NCBI RefSeq assembly: GCF_964355755.1
Contig: NC_092678.1
Span: 23,664,365 to 23,728,364 of the forward strand
Direction: 5' to 3'
Length of the DNA stretch: 64,000 bases
DNA from: Antedon mediterranea
Lineage: Eukaryota > Echinodermata > Crinoidea > Comatulida > Antedonidae
In this document: piece by piece, positions 1 to 14,400 of the stretch
How positions within the stretch are numbered: the first letter of the stretch is position 1
Layout of the letters: the number at the start of each line of letters is the position of its first letter
Translations under genes and position numbers: made by a program
The notes under the pieces: model-generated
Database searches by the model: none
The model's input: the letters and a program-made list of their open reading frames with translations, nothing else
What the model was told of the DNA's origin: nothing

Positions 1-3000
1 TGGTTATAGATACCTTATTAATGCTATGATGACAGATATGTTAAGTAAACCATAATCAAAGATTTTGAGTAGATTTTGTATAAAGGCAACATCAAGGTTG
101 AGGACAGTAATAAAGTATAATATATCAATGAAAAGTGTTAACAGGAACAGTAGTTTAGTACAGTATTAAATTTAAGGGTCCTTAAATGGTCTTCTGATGA
201 TTGTTTTTGTTATTGTCAATCAATCTATCAATCAATCAATCAATTCACTATAAAGCTGTATACACCCAGATCCAACAAGTTTTACTTACTTACTTATTTA
301 ATGTAATATAGATAGATGTTATAGAAATAAGGATTAAAATTCCAGCCATTTATAGAAAAAAAAAAGCTCTCTTGACGGTTATATATGACAAGACCAGTTA
401 TATTGTCAGAATACTAATGATAAAGTCAATTGACATTTGTACCCAAGCACATCAACACTATCATGCATCACTAACAACATTTCCAGAAATGTCACTTTAC
501 CACTAAAAAATGTCACTTAATCATTAAATCGGACATGATAGTTTATTATCATGTCTTAGATAATAAATAAGGGAAAGATTGAGTTGTCAGAAGATAGATG
601 TACTGCAGGTCAACCATGTTGCAGCTTGTTGCCATGTCAACCTGTACTGGATATTAAGCACTGGGTCAATTGGGGATACTGAAATATCCTGGCTGATAAA
701 TAAAATTAAATAATTCATTTCAAGTGACTTGTTCACTACGCACAATATATTTGGTAGTACATTTGATGTAGGACATAATAAATTATAACAATACAACATT
801 CTGTCTTGTATATTATCTGAGTCATGCCATTTTTAGTTTGAATGTTTTACTAAGGCCATTTTACGCGGAGCTTTATGAAAAAGTAGTAGATGTGTCAAAA
901 CTCTTTGGAAATATTATGTGGACTAAATAGATGTCACATATAATAACTTTCATGCCTTTGTGTCGAGCTGCTAAAAATGTGCTCATTCGTCCACAACTAT
1001 AGGAATAAGCTATAGGAATATTAGTTAATATCACATACTAATAAACTCTATTAAATTCTAGAAAAAATAAGACATTAGGTATAATTTTTAAGAAGATCTT
1101 AAGACAACAGAAGAGTGAAACTTAGTAGAGCTACTATGTTTCTCTTTACATACTAATTTATGCTTCATTTTCAACATTTTTTATTTGATTAAAATACAAC
1201 AGCTAAAGGGCATTCTACTTGTAACTTGTAACATTTCTGGAATATAAAACCTATTTTAACACCCTTAGTTTATTTATATAACACAGAATGTTACACATTC
1301 AATCATATTCTTTCAACCCCTGGTACCAACCCTGTAATCTAAGTAACATATTTTGAAATTGCGTACGCAACTCAATTTCCAGCAACACCTGGGAAGGCAA
1401 CTGGTGTACAGGTGTATTGTAGCAGGTTTCAATGGGGTGGTCTAAAATGGCGGCGATGCTACGCTAGAAGGCCAGTCAAAACAAACAACTGAAAATGATT
1501 TCTCAACAGGGGGAAGAAAATCAAAGACTTTTGATTGCTTATATCCACTGGGAGTTATTCTTGTAATTAATTTATAACTTTCTTGCATATTGTTACAAAT
1601 TGTAGTTAATTTTTAGAGGAATGTAACAAATTGTAGAGTAAAATTGCACACTGTAACTCAATAAATCTTACCATAACTAAGCTAAGTATATTACTAGCAG
1701 GAATATTTTGGGGTTGAATTTCGTAACGCGAGACTTTGATATTTTTTCTGTAGTTTAATTTAAAATTAAATAACAAACTTTTTATTAATCTATTAATAAA
1801 GTTTTAAATAAAATCAATAAATTAATTTAATTTTTACTGATTAATATATTTAATAGTTTGAATATAAATAAATTTAAATTAAGTTATTTGTATTCTTAAC
1901 TTATTTACTCCAGTGATGAGCACATAATTATAGAGGGCGATATATAAGCAAAATAAAACAACTATCTTTCTAGCAATGTATTTTGTAAATTGATGATGAA
2001 TGTAACTTTAGATCAAGTGCTCTTTATTTAAAAGATCAATGTTCATTAGGTGGTTTTCCGATTAATCGTACGATCAAAACGGTATGACCAACTAGCTTGG
2101 TTTATAAGTAGCAATGTTCCTAAAGTTTATGTTGATATTAGCCTACAACCCACAAATTATACCATTTGATGCCTTTTGGTAACCTGTGTGAGAACTAGCT
2201 GCATCCATATGCAAGTGGTCTACTAAATGACCCTAGTGACCAGTTGGATGTCAACAAATCAATTACAATCATCTGTCCTGAGACTGACATACCTGTCACT
2301 AGATGTGTTGATTGATGTAGGACAACACAGCATACAACAGCAGGAAACACTGTCATGCTTTTAACCTGTCTGTTTTAGGACATGATCTTTGCCCTAAAAA
2401 ACAACCCTAAACAACAAATTTGTAATTCATCTAATTTATTATCTGACCTCTGCATTTCAATAAATCTTATTTATTATTTATCATGGATTTTTAATTGATA
2501 ATGCCAGATATAAAATTGCCTTTTAAATCAGATTAAGGTCACATTACTGCCAATCAATTTTAATTATGGTTTAATAGCTAATTCAGAATGCATAAATGTT
2601 ACTGTTATTTGAAATTTAAAACAATTAAAGACTTCTATCAAAATGGGTAATCCTGGAAGGATCTCATCCGAAACCTTAGCAAAGCAGCTCAGGCGGAGTA
2701 GATAGAAGTTTACAATGAATGGGTAAGGAATATGAGAAAAAAGAAAATCTAGATTGATAGATAGATGATAGTGATACATATCCCCGTACATGTCATGCAT
2801 TTTATAATTTACAATAAGATTATAAAACAGATAAAAGAATGACAATCCATAAAGATAACCAAATAAGTTAATGATGAGTTAGATGATTAGCGTTTAATGA
2901 CATTAATAAACAGAATCTTTGACCATCAACAAACCAGCCCAGACAATTACAAGGAATACATATCCTAGCAGTCATTCATTCTAGGTCCTGACCCAGACAT

Positions 3001-4093
3001 TCCATCAGGAGATGAGCAAACCTTTATGAGGAAGTTAAGATGAGTGTTTAATGGGTATCTTCACACATTAATAAGCAACTGTATATCATGTAAGCATGGT
3101 GTTAGTCTAAACAGAAGCAGATGCAGGCCTTATAAATTATGAGTAGAGGGTAGTTAAAAATGAATGAAAGGTCACGGTCAGGTCAATGATTTATTTTATT
3201 CAGAGATAGGATAAACAATAGCTACATAAGCGGCATCTTCAAAAGTTCTAATTTAGAGAAATTAAATGTTGTGGGTTTACAGAATGTATCAATATGATTT
3301 AGTGGTTTATTATGGAACAACAAATTATTAAATTTTGAGGCATGGTGGGAGAGAGAAAAATAATCTTAAGAATGATGTTGAATGCACAAGACCTGCCAAA
3401 TGAAGGTGAGCCAGTACAGTACGCTACCTACTACTAGATTTTGTTAAATTAGGAAAGTTACTTCTTTCTTTTCTAATGTATTTCTTTTTAAAATTCACCT
3501 AAATAAAGTTAGTAATTTATGCAACTAATGTCACCCCTTCACCACAAGGGGTAACTTTTGATCCTCTACTAACCTTGGAACTGAATCAACAAAATTACTT
3601 TCTAACTTTACTGGGCCTCATGTATAGGTTTAAATCATTCATGCAATCACATAAATACATATATTGTTATATAAGTGACAGACACCCTATAAAGCATCTC
3701 CATTGAAACTGTCAAGTAAATAAATAAGTATAGTATTTACACTTCCTCTTCCATTTTATGTTGTCTAATCTTACTAATTGGTCAGTGTCCCACAATCTAC
3801 CTTCCTGTACATGTCAAAAGGCTAGACCTGTAGATAGAACATGCAAGCCAAGTCAACACTTATATATAATCTATTACCTGCTGTTAACTGGCCACATTGA
3901 TTGATTGATTGACATTATTACAACACTGTACTACTGATATATATTAAGTTAAAATGGGAATTCAAAGTTCTATTAATCCATTTACTTCTAAAATGATGTT
4001 GTTCTATACAGTATAATAGCGATGTATAAAATCTGTGCATGCGTGTAAGGCAAATATGCACCGTTCAGTTCATTATTGGGTGGGACTGTGTTT
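1..4093. other. No recognised gene; probably ERC intron or 3' flank
   Basis: I see no exon with homology on either strand. The ERC exon ending at 8424 stops at a good donor, and the conserved ERC C-terminus (about 130-150 residues in vertebrates) is not found here, so this is either intron or downstream flank. There is a short TCAA-type simple repeat near 220-245. At 1446-1456 a YY1-like AAAATGGCGGC sits in a locally GC-richer patch (1330-1470) that could be regulatory, but nothing supports a transcript. Confidence 0.5.
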
Positions 4094-5336
4094 GATCGAT
4101 TAATGTTATTATTGGTACCTATAGCTGAATGGGTATAACTAGATGCATGTACGCAATAATGAAGTAGATTAATGTTATTATTGGTACCTATAGCTGAATG
4201 GGTAACTAGATGGATGTACGCAATAATGAAGTAGATTAATGTTATTATTGGTACCTATAGCTGAATGGGTATAACTAGATGCATGTACACAATAAATGAA
4301 GTAGATTAATGTTATTATTGGTACCTATAGCTGAATGGGTATAACTAGATGCATGTACGCAATAATGAAGTAGATTAATGTTATTATTGGTACCTATAGC
4401 TGAATGGGTAACTAGATGCATGTACGCAATAATGAAGTAGATTAATGTTATTATTGGTACCTATAGCTGAATGGGTATAACTAGATGCATGTACGCAATA
4501 ATGAAGTAGATTAATGTTATTATTGGTACCTATAGCTGAATGGGTATAACTAGATGCATGTACACAATAAATGAAGTAGATTAATGTTATTATTGGTACC
4601 TATAGCTGAATGGGTATAACTAGATGCATGTACACAATAAATGAAGTACATTAATGTTATTATTGGTACCTATAGCTGAATGGGTATAACTAGATGCATG
4701 TACGCAATAATGAAGTAGATTAATGTTATTATCGGTACCTATAGCTGAATGGGTATAACTAGATGCATGTACACAATAAATGAAGTAGATTAATGTTATT
4801 ATTGGTACCTATAGCTGAATGGGTATAACTTGATGCATGTACACAATAATGAAGTAGATTAATGTTATTATTGGTACCTATAGCTGAATGGGTATAACTA
4901 GATGCATGTACGCAATAATGAAGTACATTAATGTTATTATTGGTACCTACAGCTGAATGGGTATAACTTGATGCATGTACACAATAATGAAGTAGATTAA
5001 TGTTATTATTGGTACCTATAGCTGAATGGGTATAACTAGATGCATGTACGCAATAATGAAGTAGATTAATGTTATTATTGGTACCTATAGCTGAATGGGT
5101 ATAACTTGATGCATGTACGCAATAATGAAGTAGATTAATGTTATTATTGGTACCTACAGCTGAATGGGTATAACTTGATGCATGTACGCAATAATGAAGT
5201 AGATTAATGTTATTATTGGTACCTACAGCTGAATGGGTATAACTAGATGCATGTACGCAATATAAATGAAGTAGATTAATGTTATTATTGGTACCTACAG
5301 CTGAATGGGTATAACTAGATGTATGTACGCAACATC
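4094..5336. repeat. Minisatellite, about 69-bp unit, 18 copies
   Basis: Eighteen head-to-tail copies of a 67-70 bp unit; each has TTAATGTTATTATTGG, then GGTACC, AGCTGAATGGG and GATGCATGTAC. The copies are nearly identical. Variants recur: ACGCAATAATG against ACACAATAAATG, loss of TATA in GGGTATAAC (copies 2 and 5), AACTAG against AACTTG, and CTATAGC against CTACAGC in the right-hand copies. The right end degrades at about 5333. The unit carries no open frame. Confidence 0.97.
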
Positions 5337-7332
5337 AAAAGTTTTTCTTTGTAACTAAGAACTACATTTGATTAAATTACATTTTTTATTTTATCTTAAC
5401 TGAAACTGCTCTGATAACATCTTATTGAATAATAATTTCATTTAATTTTCGTTTTTATCAAGCCGAACAAGACAAATAGGTTATAATGGTCGCCGATTAA
5501 AAAAGAAAGTAAATTTGAATTTGAGTCAAATGTTAGAATGGACCCCATGAGAGTAATCTAGGGTTACTTCCTCCTACATATTGAAATAAATATGTGAAAG
5601 TTATGATTTAGGACTTAAGTTATGGTTATTGATGGCTTTTGTGATCTTGAATGTATCAAGCATGGTGCCTATTAGGCTAGCACATTAAATGTTGTTTCTA
5701 ATTTGTATCAGACACAAACAACAACATATTTCCAAGGAATGATGTAACATAGTGCTACAACTTGTATATTGGCGACCAAAAAATAGTTTTTACGATGGAC
5801 TGCTCGATATTAGAGGTTAGGTTCAGGTCAACGAATCAGGGTGAATATAGAATACAAATTACTATAGCAAAACCAATATGATGTGTAATTTGTAATTGTA
5901 TTGTAACCGAAATACTGAAGTATTTTTAGGTTTAGGCCATCTGATTGGCCATACATAGAGGGGGTACTCATATGAGAATGCTGGGCTGACATCTCACTGG
6001 ACATATTTTTATTTTAAAAAATTGTGTAAATATTATCATGGTAGTCTATTAAATGTTACCAAAATTCCTATACTCTGTATAAACTATATGGTTGAATAGT
6101 TACCCCCTACAATGCTATCAAACTTGTCAAAAATCCAATACATTTTATTTTCCAAATATTTTGATAATAAAAAAATAAGTGAACAATAAATGTAATAGGG
6201 CAATCAGTTTTACGACAGGAAGGCAAATGTACACAATAAATCAACTGTTAGATAGTAAATGTAAGATTCACTCTAATAAGTGAACAAGTATGTCCTCTCC
6301 CTCTTTCCAAATATGAGGAAAGAAAACAATTTGAGATATTACTTAACATTATACAAAAACCAGGTTAATTTGTTATAGAAAATAGTGCATGTTTTTTTTT
6401 CATTGTCTCCCAGAAAATTTGTAAATGAAATTACCTCATTAATACCGTTTATTTTATATTGATACTGTTGATTCGTCTATTTGTTATTTTAATATTTTTA
6501 TATAGTTTATTATATATCATTGTTGTTACTTTGGGAGTACGGAACCTGAACTCCTATTATAGTGATTAGGTTCACTTTTAGGTTCCTGCCTACTCCCTTA
6601 GTTTCTGTGTTTTTGTTTGTTTGTAACTGGTTTTTGGCAATAAATAATAATAATAATAATTCAAAAGCAGGTCCCCCACCTCCCATCTTCCAAATACAAG
6701 AAAAACAAAATTGAGATAACGCTTGATGATTAACTTTGTGTTCACTCTAGAAAATAGTGCATGCTGTTTTTTTTCATTCTCTCTACAGTTTTGCAAGTTT
6801 CTGGCCGCTGGTATAGTTTCTTCTTTTCTATCCATTTATATTACATATCAGCAAATCATTGGAAAATGTCAGAAATATTTTCACTTTTCATCTTTGTGTA
6901 TTTCCTTTGCTAAGGGCGCGGGCTATGATTCATAAACGTCTGGGAGGGTTTAACCGAACTCTATATTAACAAGATTTTAATCTGGTATTAGTCCCTTCTG
7001 ATTTGTTAATTAATTAGCCAATTAGGAATCAACATAATTACCTCATTAATACTGAATTAAGTCCTCTCAATCATGAACTCTGCCTGACCTTCTGGTCAAC
7101 GACTTTTGTCCAATGAGCTAATCTTAAAAGTTAATCCTACTGGATTGACAAGTTAATCTACCTAATCTGTCAAGTGTATAGGTGTGGTTCTCTGACTGAA
7201 ACACAGCTATACATCACTGTCAATATATTGAAATATATGTAATTAAAGAAGACATGTCATTGGAAACAATTCAAACAATTTTGCTAAAATAAAACATTTG
7301 TACATAAAATTACTTCCATTTTCATTGCTGTA
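5337..7332. other. Gene-free stretch with a probable LINE 3' tail
   Basis: No exon is recognised. Around 6540-6660 a plus-strand stretch ends in GGCAATAAATAATAATAAT, the look of a non-LTR retrotransposon 3' end with a microsatellite tail. The short open frames here do not look like protein families I know. Confidence 0.4.
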
Positions 7333-7690
7333 CATTGGCTGACTGAAAGATATTGACTGATTGAAAGATATTGATTGAAATGAATTGATTGAAAGAGATT
7401 GATTGAAATGAATTGATTGAAAGATATTGATTGAAATGAATTGATTGAAAGAGATTGATTGAAATGAATTGATTGAAAGGATTGATTGAAATGAATTGAT
7501 TGAAAGAGATTGATTGATATGAACTGATTGAAAAAGAATTGATTGAAAGAAAGTAAAAAAAAGTTGATTTGATTGAAAAGAATTGATTAAAAGAATGTAA
7601 AGAAATTGATTTAAGATTGATTGAAAGAATGGAAAAGAAATTGATTTGAGATTGATTGAAAAGAATGTAAAAGAAATTTATTTGAAGTAG
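7333..7690. repeat. Degenerate TTGATTGAAA simple repeat
   Basis: Repeats of TTGATTGAAA and TGAATTGATTGAAAG fill this block, decaying to the right. The reverse strand is open for 188 codons only because the repeat lacks stops in that frame; the product would be a monotonous I/S/F/N/Q string. Confidence 0.93.
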
Positions 7691-8423
7691 ATTGATTAAA
7701 AGTAAAAGAAAATTATTGCAAGAATTTGAACAATTATTTGAACCACAGTCAGACAGAAACAAATGGATTTGAAAAATGTCATTAGGCAAGAGACTTACAA
7801 TACAATTAGTACAATTACTCAGTAATTGAAAACTGTGATGAATTAGAAAGTATTGTTCAGAATTAACAAGTGCTTGAAATATGTACAATATATGTACAAA
7901 AATAAATTACTGTTATACAATATGACATAAAACAAGTAAAATAAACGTCGTTTATGCAGTAAAACAAGCCGAAACCTAATAAAGAGTAAAATAACACCTA
8001 GAAACCTGTTTTTTGTTTCAACATTCCAACCTGAACATTAGAATAATACCTGAATCCTAAATTGGCAAATTCAAATCATTAAACCAGTCAACTCTGGAAC
8101 AGATCTTATAATACCTTAGTAACAAACTAGATACAAATGTTACTTATTTTTTCGTGTGGATAATATTCGATATTTTTCGAATAATATTAAGTTTGTGAAT
8201 TGTGCTAGAAATCAGAACAAAAAGTGTTGTAAGTCAATCCATCAAAATGGAGGTTGTAGTATATATACTATTAAGCATTGAGAATAAAAGGGGAGGGAGG
8301 CTGGTAAAAAAAGATATAAAATGGGGTTGAATGAAAGAGAGCCTTACAACTTTGGAGAATGTGGCCGCACTGGATGTGAGGCGAGAGGGAGAAAAAGTGA
8401 AGTGAAATGAGATGTCAGTTTAC

Positions 8424-11400
8424 CTCTTCCTTCAACTGCTTCACGAGTGCTTCCTTCTCCCAACTGAGTTTACGGATGTCTTCCGCCACCTTTGGATTCT
8501 TCTTGTGCATTTCAAGAAATGCCATATTGGTGTCTTTCTCAGCAATGGCAGCAGAGAGCGCCTCCTGTCTGAAAAAAAAAAAACCAAATGAAACCATTTT
8601 TTTATTTTTATATAACCACCATAATCTTATAATCATTTTAAGTGCAGACATGAACTTTCATCTCCCTTTTAAGGGACCACCAAAAGGCATTCATCTGTTA
8701 TGACAATTCATTCATTCTAATTCCCCTAATCTATATAACTGCCTCTCATACTTCTTTTTTCTGAAGAATTTTATTTGAAATAAAATTGAATTAATATAAT
8801 AATGTTTACTTTAATACAGCGCAAAATGCAGGGTGCCCTAAGAGATGAAAATCAACAGAAAATGTTATTAAAAGAGCAAAAGATTAATAAAGAAAGTGCA
8901 AATTAAAAAGGTGGGATTTGAGGATTCGTTTGAATGTGGTGAGCGATTCGGCATTCCTGAGTTTGGAAGGACGTTCCAAAGAACAACAGTTTACCAGGCG
9001 CGTTGTCCATAATATTTATGGGACAATGTTGTACATTATAACCATAGCATCAATACTTTAATGAGACTTATAAGATGAATGTATGTTTAAAAGTTTTGTA
9101 GCATTGGAATGTTTTGATTGATCCCCTACAGTACTGCAATTATAATTAAGATAAATGAACGTTAAAAAATGAAACAATTTATGACATTGTCGCAAAAGGG
9201 TTCCTATGTTCTATGTCCTACTTCAAGCTTTGTAATACAATACACTTGTATTGAAAGTTCTCATGAACCTTACTTGAATGTTCTTTACTATTCTATCATT
9301 AACATTATCCATCATTCTCAGGGAATTTAAATGAGCATTCCTTGGACAAAAAACGTTTGACAAATTATTACTGCAATTCATTTTTATGTATCAAAGTAAT
9401 TTCTCATGCTGCTATAATTGTTTGTTGATGTAAGCTGAAAATTAAAAAGTTTTTTTTTTTTAAATTTCAATTATAAGCAACAGGTAAATCACAAGTTTTA
9501 GACAGATTTATTTAAATCAAGTGGGAGAACAAAAAATAAATCTATTCTTCCTTAAGCTCTGTCTATCAAACTTTATGTGATAAATATTGTGATGTGCCCA
9601 TATATGGACATGAAGATTTCATATCACTAACATATTCAAGAATATCACTACCATATTTGGGTACATCACACTTGTAAAACTAGAAGAGCTTAGGCAAGCC
9701 AGTAAAATCTTCCATGTTTGTAGAAAATCTGATTTTATGCTTATCTTTCAATGCGGTTTGGACCTTGCTACAAGTTTCTGAATTGAAATTTCCCATTTAC
9801 ATATGCCATTGCCCTCCTATCTGGATATTAGCTAGCATTTTAGAGCATTATTTTATCCAAGCCAAATTCAACAATAAATTAAGTCTTCAAGACTAAAGCT
9901 CTGTCTACACTATCAAACTATAAGCACATCAGATGTTGTTGTCACATTAAGCTTGATAGTGTAGACAGAGCTTTAGACATTTATGCATGATGACATGTCA
10001 GAGAAATCAATCTATTGTTTAATTTCAGATAATAAAGTGGTGTTATTTTTGTAAATTAAAACCATATTTTAAATCCAACTAAAACTACACCAGGGACTCA
10101 TTAACTCTATGGCCTATGAAATAGCACATTTTCATTTTTTTTACTTTTAGTAAAATTGACAACTTTTGATGATAAAATAAAGCACGTGTTTTGATAGGTC
10201 TGATCCTGTATAATCCTAAAGGAAGTATCCTTTCTAAATTGATTTCCTTACGGATTATGTTTAATGACAGATTTATTGATTTTAATAATTTCTGTCTGCA
10301 GTTCATTCATTGAATAATAAAATGATTCTACTTGTGTTTGTCAAAAATATTAATACAGTAATTCTAATGTTGCTTTAGTATGTCTTCATTTTGTTCATTC
10401 TTTATGTTTCCATTCACTGTGTTCATTCTTTATGTTTCCATTCACTTTGTTCATTCTTTATGTTTCCATTCACTGTGTTCATACTTTATGTATTCATGGT
10501 TTTCGTTTTCTCAATGTGTTTATTCTTTGTGTTCATTTACTGTTTTCATGTTTGATGTGTTCATTCACAATGTTAATTTTTTCTGTGTTCATTCACTGTG
10601 TTCATGTTTTCTGTGTTCATTGTTACTGTGTTCATTCAATGTGTTCATTTTTTCTGTATTTATTTTTACTATGTTCATTCAATCTGTTCATTTTTACTGT
10701 GTTCAATTTTTTCTGTGTTCATCCTTTCTGTGTTTCTATTCAACAGTAAGGGGACAGCAGCAATATTGCTCTAATATTGCTCCATAATGCAGTTACTGTT
10801 GCATTGCAATCAACTGTAAGTTTGGCAGTGAATTCAACTCTTAAGCTTAAAATAACTACATTAATAAAACTACCTACAGTAAAACAATGCTGCTTAGGTA
10901 ATATGTAGTAGATGGTTCTAATAAAAAAGGGATTTAGAGTCAACTGTCAACTTTGTACATATGGGATTTAAGGCCATGAGTTCAGTACAGTCATACTTTT
11001 GAACATTGTTTTTATAGCATTCACTTTTAGTTGGTACAAGAATTCTTATTGGCGACTTTTAATATTCATGACAGTGACACGGCATGCGGCTATGTGTCTA
11101 TAAAAGTAAGAAGATAATTATGTGCAACCTCCCACATGAGCATGCGTAGACTAATCTGTTTATTTGGAAACAATGGAAAGTTGCTATCAATACAAAGTAA
11201 TGTAAAAACAAAGTAAGTGAAGCTTGTGAAAGGTATTGAATATTAAGAATCTTTATAAAAACATGTCCTGTATGTTTGATAAACATTTGCCAATATACAT
11301 TTAATATTTGAATGAAATGATTCACAAATCTCAAATATCAATAAAAGAGGGTAGAAAGGGGTGCATTTATTTTGAATATCTCTGAGATGTAAAGCATACG

Positions 11401-14400
11401 CTATAGGCAATGTGGAAATGACATAGATTGAAATTTCCTGTATCTGAAATGTTCCAAATATATTTTAATATTTGCCCTTGGAACTTTCTTTTAGAAAATA
11501 TTTAAATTAGATGGCCTTGCAAGTTGCACCCCTTATCTCCCTGAGGACATCATATTCGTGTCAAACTAAAATTAAATTTTAACATGAAAGGGGACAATAA
11601 TAAAATCAATTGGAAATGTCAATGTTTAATTTAAAAGAAATTTAAATTAGAAATTACAAAACATGTTTTTGAAGTACACATTTTACAAGTACACTGAAAC
11701 AGGGGGAAACTTTATGAGAGTCTGGGACAAATAAACTAAAATTTATTGGGTGTGGGTATATAAAAAATAGGCTAGATCATCTTGTGAGACTCTTAAACAA
11801 GTTATGTCTCAATGGTGCTGCAACAATGGTATTCAAGTCATTGTTTGACCAATACTTGTCAAATTTACTTATACAGATCTACGCGTTTCATTGATTAATT
11901 ATTATCACTTCTTTTTATAAGAATAAATTAAGCTTTGGACTTATCATCCTACAAGTACCACCTTGTACTTACTTAATATCCATTATTTCTTTAACTTGCT
12001 TCTTTCGTTCAGACATCAACGCTGCTAACCGAATGTCTTTATCACGCATGTGGCCCCTTGTCATATGCAACTCATTATCGACATTTGATAACTGTTTACG
12101 TGATTTTTCTAATTCTTTTATGTAACCATCAACCTACAGAACAACAAAAAGGACATGAATGAACCCATTTTAACTTCTTATTTTACTAATCGTATACATT
12201 TTGTCCAGGACTAATAACAATAATATTTATTTGGCATATCAAGCACTACCTTGACAGGAGCAAGCAATATGAGCGAGCGAGTGGCCGAGCGAGTGAGTGG
12301 CCGAGCGGTTAAGACAGTGGAACCGTAATTACGTAGCCATAACATCGGCAAGGGTTCGAGGCTCACTCGCTCCATGGTTCTGGTGGTAGAACGAGTCTTC
12401 TCGGATAAGGACTATAAACCGTACACATAGCTCATGTACATCTTTCGAGACGAGTAGGGGGTTACCCCGGTGTACTAGTCCACACAAACACAGCCACTGT
12501 CGCACACAGCCACTGTGCAAATTGGGACTGGACCGTTTTAGAGGTGTTTACCACCTGTTGGTCCAGATCCTTCACTAACTGAGTTAGTGAGAAGTCGAAT
12601 AAAAAAAAAAAAAAAATATGCATAGGCCTAAAAGCGCAATATAATCTGTTTCTAATTAATTACTTTCTGTTATCACCATGTACATAATTGATGTTAAACT
12701 TAAGGTTTCTAAAATCTTTTACAAAATTTTATCTTATCTTATAGATGCACACTGCCATTAAATTTTTGGTTTCTTTTGATGGAGGTAATCTATACTAGAT
12801 GACCACTCCACTATCCCTATATATTCACTACCAGAAGCCTCAACTGAAATCATAATTCAAATTTGTTTTTAACCTGTTTTGATGAGATTAATTCTAATTA
12901 TTATTTCCGATATCAAAAAAGTAGATTTTTTTTTTATTAGAATCTGGCAAGATCATACATCAAACTGATTTGATCACAGGAAAAGGACTGCTGACAGGGC
13001 TAAGGACATCGTCAATAAATGTTAATATTTTAACTTAAATTGACATGCTACTGTTAAATTTCTTTACGATTTCTTTAGATTTTTAAATTTAAAAATTGGA
13101 GCAGGAAATAAATGAATGATAGAGGCTTAAAAATGTACACTGAGGCAAAAGTCAGGGCTAATATATGACTTAGGTTGATATAATGATGTACATGGAGGCC
13201 TTACAAGGCAGGGCTGATATAATATGACTTTAAAGGCTGATATAATGATGTACAGTACATGGAGGCCTTAAAAGTCAGGCAGGAAATGTATGGGTGACAG
13301 AGAACCAAATATGCACAGAGACCTTAAAGTCAGGGCCAGGAAATGAACGATACAAAAATGTTTAATAAAAATCAAATTAATTAATAGCGTTTGGAAGATT
13401 TGAGAGACAAACAGAATTATTTGGCACGAGTATCGATTGCTACTTTAGAAATATGTTGTAAAGTATGTGCCGGATGTTACCGCATGATTGAAAGATGTGT
13501 ACAGTCATCGCGAAAACATTTGTCAAGCAGAAACGGCTGTTGACAGTACGCTTTGTGCCCACGTCTACGTTATCGCAGACAGATCAAAAGAATCATTGTG
13601 TATGAAAAGTTTTCAGGGATAAACTTTGATCATAAAACAAATCAACATTTCTGACAAATATATTTCCATATAAAGAATTGACAAGAATTTATGAAAACCA
13701 TTTTCAAATAAGTAATTTAGGATCTCTATCATAAAAAACTCCTGGTTTCCGGAGACCACATTTCATCATTTTCTTGAAACGTTATACATATGATTATTTT
13801 TATTGTGATTTGGTGAATAAATGTATTTTACGTGTACTTTATGTGACAAAAAATGTGATGTGCCCATATATGGACATGATGATTATCACTACCATATTTG
13901 GGCACATCACACTTTTTTTGGACAGGTTGATTTTGAATGAGTTTTCTGCCATCATGGTTGACTGTAGAATACTTCACACACATGTCCGCACATAGCTTGT
14001 ACCGAATGATTTTCTTTTTACCTGTTTTTCTAAATGCCTAATATTATACTGTTGCTGTTCTATCATTATTTCTCTATCAGCTGTAATGTGAACACTCTCC
14101 TTCAATGCTTCTTCCAATTCTTCTATTCTGTCCTCTTTATGTCGCATCAATTGCTAACAAAAAGAAAAAAAATATAAAAGTATATTATAAATCATCCTTT
14201 TCTGCAGTGTAAAGGCCCATTTATACTCATTGACGATAAGTAGATATTAACAAGGCCGTAGAAGGCATGAGGCAGACTAGGCTCTTGTCTGAAATTTTCA
14301 ATTTTTTACCACCCACCCCAATTCCCAAGCACAGATCTTCATACATTATATTGATAATTATATTTAAAGCATCTTTGCCTCGTCTGTTTTTAACCTCTCT

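Larger units (their letters stand above)
8569..14021 (-). other. ERC introns with MITEs, SINE and simple repeats
   Basis: Introns 8569-11972 and 12134-14021. They hold two MITE copies (9553-9692, 9894-9975) and part of a third (13835-13932), a TGTTCATT-type cryptic repeat (10380-10745), a SINE (12291-12616) and a roughly 100-bp unit repeated about three times (13105-13345, with GGAGGCCTTA and AAAGTCAGG). The stretch 8815-9010, containing GAAGGACGTTCCAAAGAAC, resembles an old retroelement tail but I cannot classify it. Confidence 0.6.

Noticed and set aside
2564-2845. 93-codon minus-strand frame as a missing ERC C-terminal exon
   Set aside because: No similarity to the ERC C-terminal region and no fitting splice sites.
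4094-5336. CRISPR-like array
   Set aside because: Units are continuous and nearly identical with no unique spacers, in an animal genome; it is a minisatellite.
7322-7888. 188-codon open frame on the minus strand
   Set aside because: It translates a TTGATTGAAA simple repeat; no splice context or family resemblance.
10380-10787. 135- and 105-codon overlapping frames on the plus strand
   Set aside because: Both read a degenerate TGTTCATT repeat; the Cys/Phe/Val-rich string is a composition artefact.
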